A stretch of 5,127 nucleotides of DNA from positions 1 to 5,127 of the forward strand of contig CAMKAE010000163.1 in assembly GCA_946410395.1 (NCBI GenBank), read 5' to 3'. This stretch comes from an uncultured Clostridia bacterium. GTDB lineage: Bacteria > Bacillota > Clostridia > Christensenellales > Aristaeellaceae. Positions 5,041-5,127 of the stretch are shown in pieces; the stretch's first letter is position 1; each line of letters starts with the position of its first letter. Below the pieces are notes generated by a model. That model was not told where the DNA came from and did not search any database. It saw only the letters and a list, made by a program, of their open reading frames with translations. Made by a program: the position numbers and the translations under genes.

Positions 5041-5124
5041 GCCGGAGTGGTGGAATTGGCAGACGCAACGGACTCAAAATCCGTCGCCAGCGATGGCATA
5101 CGGGTTCGACCCCCGTCTCCGGCA
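5041..5124 (+). tRNA. tRNA-Leu (anticodon CAA)
   Basis: Complete 84-nt class II tRNA that reads the leucine codon UUG. The acceptor arm GCCGGAG (5041-5047) pairs fully with CTCCGGC (5117-5123), with discriminator A at 5124. The anticodon stem ACGGA/TCCGT (5068-5072/5080-5084) encloses the loop CTCAAAA, giving anticodon CAA at 5075-5077. The long variable arm (5085-5099) forms GCCA/TGGC closed by a GCGA loop, as expected for tRNA-Leu. The T arm ACGGG-TTCGACC-CCCGT (5100-5116) is perfect. The bases after the discriminator are CGC, so CCA is not encoded and must be added after transcription. The gene is transcribed away from the purine operon and lies 438 nt from the purE start. Whether more tRNAs follow is beyond the window. 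Confidence 0.97.
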
Positions 5125-5127
5125 CGC

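Noticed and set aside
4668..5099. Minus-strand 143-codon frame in the intergenic region
   Set aside because: It runs antisense through the tRNA and over the purE promoter, with no recognisable sequence.

Overview
The window carries a minus-strand purine (IMP) biosynthesis operon, purE-purC-purF-purM-purN, read from about 4602 down to 209. A tRNA-Leu gene is divergent from it at the right edge, on the plus strand. The GC-rich sequence, the gene order, strong AGGAGG-type ribosome sites, a Bacillus-type iron-sulfur PurF with a propeptide, a PurN with the SFCGKGFYG loop, and CCTTCCCC/GGGGAAGG hairpin repeats downstream together suggest a GC-rich clostridial Firmicute, perhaps a gut Oscillospiraceae-like bacterium. 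That placement is inference; the window holds no taxonomic marker.

Layout from the right. A complete 84-nt tRNA-Leu(CAA) (5041-5124) has its own TTGCAA-17-TATAAT promoter. Between it and purE lie about 440 non-coding bases. They hold a near-consensus minus-strand promoter (TTGACA-17-TAGAAT, 4771-4799), two PurBox-like sequences in inverted orientation (4751-4763 and 4931-4943), and a roughly 160-nt leader. The leader can form a long stem ending next to the purE ribosome site, and inside it a terminator-like hairpin competes with a second hairpin. The five genes follow. purE and purC are 18 nt apart. purC and purF are 82 nt apart, and that gap contains a GC-rich hairpin followed by a T-rich run. 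purF/purM overlap by 4 nt and purM/purN by 7 nt, so the last three are probably translationally coupled. Bases 1-254 are repeat DNA: a (AATTCCG)n heptamer array that encodes the last 14 residues of PurN, a 20-bp tandem repeat, and a composite hairpin element.

The enzymes together cover much of the pathway. PurF commits PRPP to phosphoribosylamine, PurN formylates GAR, PurM closes the AIR ring, PurE makes CAIR and PurC makes SAICAR. PurD, PurL/PurQ/PurS, PurB, PurH and PurK are not in the window. I found no wholly unknown protein system. The less ordinary parts are the purE leader RNA with its widely spaced PurBoxes, the internal terminator-like hairpin, and the repeats that reach into the end of purN.
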